Shown one piece after another: positions 15,097 through 18,802 of a stretch of DNA of 18,802 bases. Within the stretch, counting starts at the first letter, position 1; the number at the start of each line of letters is the position of its first letter. The stretch is from UBA8752 sp049610565 (GTDB lineage: Bacteria; Bacteroidota; Bacteroidia; Flavobacteriales_D; Sanyastnellaceae), in NCBI GenBank assembly GCA_049610565.1, contig JBMYZR010000047.1, positions 1 through 18,802 on the forward strand. The letters run 5' to 3'. The position numbers and the translations under genes are program-made. The notes below the pieces were generated by a model. The model was not told the origin of the DNA and searched no databases. It saw only the letters and a program-made list of their open reading frames with translations.

Positions 15097-18000
15097 TCAG
15101 CGGACGACGGTCAGCGTGCCCGAGAACTCCTCGGGGTATTTGCCATGCGTCCAGCGCACCGTCACGTGCCAGGCGTACTGGCCGTCCCGCACAAAGTGCT
15201 CGCCAGCCCCGCTCTGATCCTGACCGACCCAGTGCTCCTGAGGGTCGGTGGTCGAGAAGACGATCTCGCCCCAGCGGTTGAACACCTGGAACCGGTAGTC
15301 GGTGGCGCCATAGGCCTGACCCAACGGACGGAATCCATCGTTGAGGCCATCGTTGTTGGGTGAGAAGGCGTTGGGAACGAACAGGCGCAAATCCAGCTCG
15401 GTGAAGTGGGCGATGACGTGCACGGCACCATCGTCGGGCAGCACCACGCCAAGCTCTTGGGTCTGCATCCCGACAATGTCCTCGGCACCCACCACTTCCC
15501 ACCGGTCGAACTTCCAATCTCCAGCCGGCTTGGCGATGAAGCCTTGCGGCCCATCCACCACGAAGCTGTCCTCCCAGTGGTCGGACACAATGGCCTTGCC
15601 CACCACGTCGACCGTGCCGGATCCCGCAGGCACCACATCAACCATCAGGTCCACGTGCTCGACGTATTCGAAGTGCGCCGTCACCGTGCCGCCCGTGTCC
15701 ACGAGCAGGGTCGCATCAGCGGTCTCGAGGTCGGGAAGGATGGCGTTGTTGGTGTGGCTCCAATGCGAGAAGGCCCACCACGTGTCTGCCGTCGCGGCGA
15801 TGTCGTGATCCCCGTCGAAGAGCTCCTGCTCATCGGGGTAGGGGCCAATGACCAGGCCATTCAACAGAATGTCACCCACCCCGGCGGGTTCCACATTGAA
15901 CTCGACCACCTCCGGCGGGACGGGCTCTCCGAAGTGCGCCATGATGGTCGCGTTGCCGGTCAATTGGATCTCGATGATCGGGTTCTGGATGTCGTCGATC
16001 ACGAGGTCCCCATCGAGCACTTCCCAGTAAAGGAATTCCGCACCTTCGCACTCTTCCTCGCCTTCGAGGGAAATTGGCACGTCGGCGAAGTACCACCCGG
16101 TGAACGGCACCATGGAGGGATCGATGTCAAAGGAGTTCAACTCCACCTCGCCGCATCCGTCGATGAGGATGGTCAGGTCCACGGGCACCACGTCATAGCA
16201 GTCCTCCATGCCGCTGAGCACGGTCTCGTTGCAGCGCTCGTCGATGTAATCGTGTATCTCCTGCACTGCCGCTTCCCACTCGGCGAGGTCGCCTTCCCAG
16301 CGCTCGATCTGACGGGGCATCTCCGGCTCGATCACCGCAATCATGCTGTCCAGCACGGCGTGCATGTTGTCGCAGGTGAAATGGGTGTTGCCGAGGTCGG
16401 CCCACCGGTTGATGTAGGTGGCCCAGAAGTCGTCGTTGTCCATCAGGGCGTTGAGCACCGGGATGTGCCCTTGTCCACCCACGTCCCCCATGTTCTCCGG
16501 GTTGCAGGGGTCTGCCTCCGAACCGGTGTCCGGCAGACCCGTGTAGTTGGCCCCGTGACCGAAGGTGTTGTCAAGGTCCCACAGGGCATAGCGCCAGCGG
16601 CGCCCGTCACCATCCGGGTTGCGACCGCGCCACCAGGCCGTGTTCCAATTGAGCCAGTCGGCACAGACCACATAGCTGTTGAGGATGAAATAGTCGATGA
16701 GCGACATCTCGTTCAGCTCGCTGATCGCTTGCTGGTAGTTGGCATCGACCGTCATGTCGTTGCCCGTGATGAAATCAACGAGGGTGTACCAATCGGCCCC
16801 GTCCCCGTACTCTTCCCAGGTTCCGCCCCACGTCTTCAGGAAGTCGATGTCGTACCGGCCCTGGTCGTAGTAGCGGTTGGTGAAGTCGCTGTCGTCGACC
16901 TTCTCCCGGTACTCATAGACACCCCAATACTGGCCATTGATGTAGAGGATGCAGCTCTCGCTCGTCCGCTCGTCGAGGTGCAGCTCCGCCAGCGCACTGA
17001 GGGTCTGCACATAGGCGTCGCGAACGTGGGCGCCGCCAGAGTAGGGGTAGTTGTCGTTGGCCGCGGCCTTGAAAATCAGGCGTTGGAACTTGCCACGGTT
17101 GGAGATGTGGAACAGTTCTGCGTCGACCACATCGTCGTAGCCCATCTGGTCGCGGGTGATGTAGTCGAATCCCTTTTGCGGATAGGCGTTCGAGTCGTTG
17201 CCGTGCTCATTGGAATCGCCCTCGGCTTCAACCCAGAAGGAGCCGTCTTCGTGGAAGAACTCGATGTGCATCGGCTCGTCGCCAAACCAAGCACCGTCTT
17301 CGAGCCCCGGGCCGCTGACGCTCACCACGCGGATGGTGTGGCTGTCCGCTCCGAGGAAGTAGGTGTTCGTCTCAATGAAGCTCGGGGCCAGCACCCCGGT
17401 GGGGTCAATCACGACAGCGCGCACCACGGTGGTCTCGATCAAGCCAATCGGCGCGACATAGGGCAGGCTCGTGTCGGTCGGCTTGTATCCGTCGAGCGTG
17501 TAGTACACCTCCATACCGGCTGGCCCAGAAATGTCGAGGGACAACGCATTGGCATGGTAACCGGGCGCTTCGCCCATCACCGGTGTCGGCGCGTAGCCGT
17601 CATAGAATGAACCGGCAGCACCGGCATTGGTCGCGTTGGGCGTGGGGTTGGTGCAGACCTTCCAATCTCCGGTCCCGTCCACATCGCGGGCCCAGCTGTG
17701 GTCCTCCTGATTGGTGCTGACGTCCGTGCCGTACGTGTAGCTCTCCACAATCGAACCGGTTGCATCGGACAGCACAACCGACTCCTCCTTGCACTGGTGG
17801 ATGCGGAAGTTGGTGTTCAGGAAACCTCCGGCGTACAGGTTGCCCGCGAGGGCCTCGCTGCTGCACATGATCACGAGAAAACCGTTCGGCGGAACCACCG
17901 TGCCCGCGGGAATTTCAAACTTGGTGGGGTCATCGACCTTGTCGGACAGGTACCACCCGCCAACATCCACAGGGCCGGCAGTCTCGTTGTAGAGCTCCAC

Positions 18001-18132
18001 GAAATCCTCGTTGTTCCCCGCGATGTTGAGCGAGTAGTTCGAACAGGAGAATTCATTGATGACAACCTGCGCACGCAGCCCCGTCAAACTGAGGCCCATC
18101 AAGGCCCAGAGGAGAAGAAGGTTTCGGTTCAA
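15097..18132 (-). CDS. Secreted CotH-kinase protein with lamin-tail and T9SS C-terminal domains
   Basis: This exported protein has about 1011 residues. After a signal peptide (NRNLLLLWALMGLSLTGLRA, cut before QVV) comes a lamin-tail domain (VVINEFSCSN..., about 22-135). A chitobiase/hexosaminidase-C-like unit (YYTLDGYKPTD, about 195-260) and a CotH kinase domain (about 270-640) follow, the latter with YINGQYWGVYEYREK and the metal-binding WDLDNTFG (D519 and D521). Three InlB-B-like repeats, each ending in AHF, occupy about 690-910, and a CHU_C domain (FVPNAFSPNNDGLNDGF, FNRWGEIVF) ends the protein. CotH domains of spores are atypical protein kinases; here a surface or extracellular role is inferred. 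No ATG lies in the right place: the signal peptide needs a TTG start at 18132 (or 18138), since the first ATG at 18099 cuts it in half. The frame is open further upstream, but that part overlaps the opposite small gene. Confidence 0.85.
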   Translation of the reverse strand: MNRNLLLLWALMGLSLTGLRAQVVINEFSCSNYSLNIAGNNEDFVELYNETAGPVDVGGWYLSDKVDDPTKFEIPAGTVVPPNGFLVIMCSSEALAGNLYAGGFLNTNFRIHQCKEESVVLSDATGSIVESYTYGTDVSTNQEDHSWARDVDGTGDWKVCTNPTPNATNAGAAGSFYDGYAPTPVMGEAPGYHANALSLDISGPAGMEVYYTLDGYKPTDTSLPYVAPIGLIETTVVRAVVIDPTGVLAPSFIETNTYFLGADSHTIRVVSVSGPGLEDGAWFGDEPMHIEFFHEDGSFWVEAEGDSNEHGNDSNAYPQKGFDYITRDQMGYDDVVDAELFHISNRGKFQRLIFKAAANDNYPYSGGAHVRDAYVQTLSALAELHLDERTSESCILYINGQYWGVYEYREKVDDSDFTNRYYDQGRYDIDFLKTWGGTWEEYGDGADWYTLVDFITGNDMTVDANYQQAISELNEMSLIDYFILNSYVVCADWLNWNTAWWRGRNPDGDGRRWRYALWDLDNTFGHGANYTGLPDTGSEADPCNPENMGDVGGQGHIPVLNALMDNDDFWATYINRWADLGNTHFTCDNMHAVLDSMIAVIEPEMPRQIERWEGDLAEWEAAVQEIHDYIDERCNETVLSGMEDCYDVVPVDLTILIDGCGEVELNSFDIDPSMVPFTGWYFADVPISLEGEEECEGAEFLYWEVLDGDLVIDDIQNPIIEIQLTGNATIMAHFGEPVPPEVVEFNVEPAGVGDILLNGLVIGPYPDEQELFDGDHDIAATADTWWAFSHWSHTNNAILPDLETADATLLVDTGGTVTAHFEYVEHVDLMVDVVPAGSGTVDVVGKAIVSDHWEDSFVVDGPQGFIAKPAGDWKFDRWEVVGAEDIVGMQTQELGVVLPDDGAVHVIAHFTELDLRLFVPNAFSPNNDGLNDGFRPLGQAYGATDYRFQVFNRWGEIVFSTTDPQEHWVGQDQSGAGEHFVRDGQYAWHVTVRWTHGKYPEEFSGTLTVVR

Positions 18133-18145
18133 ATCCAAGGCAGTG

Positions 18146-18179
18146 CAATGTACGGAGAATGAACACCCCGGACCCGAAA
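18146..18179 (-). promoter_or_regulatory. Candidate promoter TTTCG-N22-TACATTG for the CotH gene
   Basis: Minus-strand TTTCG (18175-18179) and TACATTG (18146-18152) are separated by 22 nt, exactly as before the PKD/CHU_C gene at 9970-10003. It leaves 13 nt to the TTG at 18132, against 12 nt to the start at 10016, which favours 18132 over 18138. Confidence 0.4.
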
Positions 18180-18222
18180 GGGTTGCGCCGCACCCCGACT
18201 TATTTAATCCCACATAGAAGCC

Positions 18223-18387
18223 ATGCACGACCACAACGATGACGATGAATGGGGCCCAGCCGGCTTCCTGAAGTACCTCTTCTTTCCCCTGTGGGTGCTG
18301 TGGCTCATCCTCAAGGCCCTCGGCGCCCTCCTCAGCGACCTCGCCCGCCGCCTCATCGGCCTCTTCCACACCGGCGAGGACGAATAA
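18223..18387 (+). CDS. Small single-span membrane protein, 54 residues
   Basis: This ORF from the ATG at 18223 to a TAA encodes 54 residues. The N-terminus is acidic and histidine-rich (MHDHNDDDEWGPAG). A hydrophobic span follows (about 16-38, FLKYLFFPLWVLWLILKALG), then an amphipathic basic helix (LLSDLARRLIGLF) and an acidic tail (HTGEDE). No family is recognised. Codon choice is strongly GC-ending like the neighbours, supporting a real gene. It is divergent from the CotH gene across 90 nt. No -7 box is obvious; TTATTTAATC at 18200-18209 is an AT-rich stretch that could belong to a promoter. Confidence 0.6.
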   Translation: MHDHNDDDEWGPAGFLKYLFFPLWVLWLILKALGALLSDLARRLIGLFHTGEDE

Positions 18388-18392
18388 CTTCA

Positions 18393-18414
18393 GGCTGAGC
18401 CTCACCGCTCAGTC
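18393..18414. terminator. Hairpin between the two small-protein genes, no T-tract
   Basis: GGCTGAGC (18393-18400) can pair with GCTCAGTC (18407-18414) around the loop CTCACC, giving an 8-bp stem with one G-T pair. It lies 6 nt after the TAA at 18387. It is not followed by a run of T, so it is at best a weak or non-canonical terminator, or an RNA-stabilising stem. Confidence 0.3.
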
Positions 18415-18437
18415 CCCATGACCAAGATCTTGGCGCC

Positions 18438-18518
18438 ATGAACTCGATGATGATTTTCGCCGTCATGGCGCTCGCCCTTCCCATCCTGGTCCTCATCAAC
18501 CGCCGCAAGCGGAAGTGA
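18438..18518 (+). CDS. Possible 26-residue membrane peptide
   Basis: A 26-codon ORF encodes MNSMMIFAVMALALPILVLINRRKRK, split here into a hydrophobic span (5-20) and a strongly basic tail (NRRKRK). This is the classical layout of a tiny inner-membrane protein with its C-terminus inside. It stops 3 nt before the convergent methyltransferase stop, like other convergent pairs in the window. A -7-like GATCTTG lies 5 nt upstream. No family is recognised. Its length makes chance possible, but membrane topology plus tight packing argues for a real gene. Confidence 0.45.
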   Translation: MNSMMIFAVMALALPILVLINRRKRK

Positions 18519-18521
18519 CTC

Positions 18522-18802
18522 TTAGTTCACCGAGTAGATCCACATCGGGGGAAGGTTGGCCCAGACCCGGCGGACGAGGTGCAAATCGAATTGCCGGTAG
18601 TACCATTTCATGATGGGCGGCATATAGGTGAACCAACGATAGGTCGTTCCTTGGTCCGTCCGGCCCTGTAGGACGCTCCACAGGGATTTGCGGATTTCTG
18701 GGGGGAGCGTGAAGGGGAGGCCGGAAACGATTAGGTCCACTTTAGGCCAACCTCGTTCGTGGACGAGGTCATCAAGTTCGTGGGCGCTGGCCTGCACGAT
18801 TT
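18522..18802 (-). CDS. SAM-dependent methyltransferase, PmtA-like, 3' part
   Basis: The gene enters from the right edge and only its last 93 or so codons are visible. The segment VDLIVSGLPFTLPPEIR corresponds to motif IV of the PmtA-type phospholipid N-methyltransferases (D-x-V-V-S-x-L-P-F), after which FTYMPP and a conserved-looking end VWANLPPMWIYSV follow. In PmtA-like proteins the NLPPAxV tail is characteristic. They methylate phosphatidylethanolamine, but this group also contains rRNA dimethylase-like members, so the substrate is not certain. The GTG at 18795-18797 is an internal Val codon; the real start is outside the window. Confidence 0.75.
   Translation of the reverse strand, partial: IVQASAHELDDLVHERGWPKVDLIVSGLPFTLPPEIRKSLWSVLQGRTDQGTTYRWFTYMPPIMKWYYRQFDLHLVRRVWANLPPMWIYSVN

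Noticed and set aside
15406..17610. 734-codon open frame on the plus strand opposite the CotH gene
   Set aside because: It is antisense to a gene with clear domains. Its translation is Val/Gly/His/Arg-rich without motifs, the usual product of GC-rich antisense codons.
18180..18197. GC-rich GGGTTGCGCCGCACCCC inverted repeat as a terminator
   Set aside because: The stem has a bulge and tiny loop, lacks a T-tract and lies between divergent starts, where no terminator is expected.
18133..18405. N-terminal extension of the CotH protein to 18405
   Set aside because: It would bury the signal peptide about 90 residues inside the chain and covers the opposite 54-residue gene in antisense.
18414..18440. 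Seven-codon ORF MTKILAP overlapping the 26-residue gene as a leader peptide
   Set aside because: Too short to distinguish from chance; no attenuator-like structure follows.

Overview
The window is a gene-dense chromosomal segment from a GC-rich member of the Bacteroidota, most likely in or near the Flavobacteriales. Three things support this. Two large secreted proteins end in the gliding-motility-associated (CHU_C, type IX secretion) C-terminal domain. A GWxTD-family secreted protein, a SiaB/SiaC pair and a Bacteroidota-style HMG-CoA lyase are present. Shine-Dalgarno sequences are absent, while boxes resembling the Bacteroidota -7 element (TAnnTTTG) sit just upstream of many starts. The GC content, around 60% by eye, is high for the phylum. 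I see no rRNA, tRNA, CRISPR array, insertion sequence or integrase, and nothing here looks recently transferred.

Left third (1-5600). The 3' part of an ABCG-like ABC transporter enters from the left and converges on siaB-siaC, a Ser/Thr kinase and its phospho-acceptor protein. Reading away from siaB are a class I SAM methyltransferase and a ZIP-family metal transporter that overlap by 4 nt, then a possible 33-codon ORF. A minus-strand HMG-CoA lyase follows. A small conserved-looking hypothetical protein diverges from the lyase and runs into the 3' end of comEC.

Middle (5533-12277). A minus-strand block reads GWxTD protein, glycosyltransferase family 2 (1-nt overlap), then comEC. Divergent from it, with start codons almost on top of each other, is a secreted multi-PKD protein with a CHU_C tail.

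Right third (12264-18802). This holds an antibiotic-biosynthesis-monooxygenase-fold protein, a divergent FemAB-like acyltransferase, adenosine deaminase, and a small protein with a UvrD/Tudor-like N-terminus. A roughly 1000-residue secreted CotH-kinase protein follows (lamin-tail, chitobiase-C-like, CotH, three repeat domains, CHU_C). Next come two tiny single-span membrane proteins and the 3' end of a phospholipid-methyltransferase-like gene.

Most of these genes are housekeeping or cell-envelope functions and do not form one pathway. The points worth a second look are: an orphan siaB-siaC switch with no diguanylate cyclase or phosphatase beside it; -7-like boxes only 4-8 nt before start codons, suggesting leaderless transcripts; an identically spaced promoter-like pair (TTTCG-N22-TACATTG) in front of both CHU_C genes; convergent gene pairs that all abut or overlap, twice with the stops forming TGATCA; and three very small unannotated ORFs. 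I did not find a convincing new multi-gene defence or mobile system.
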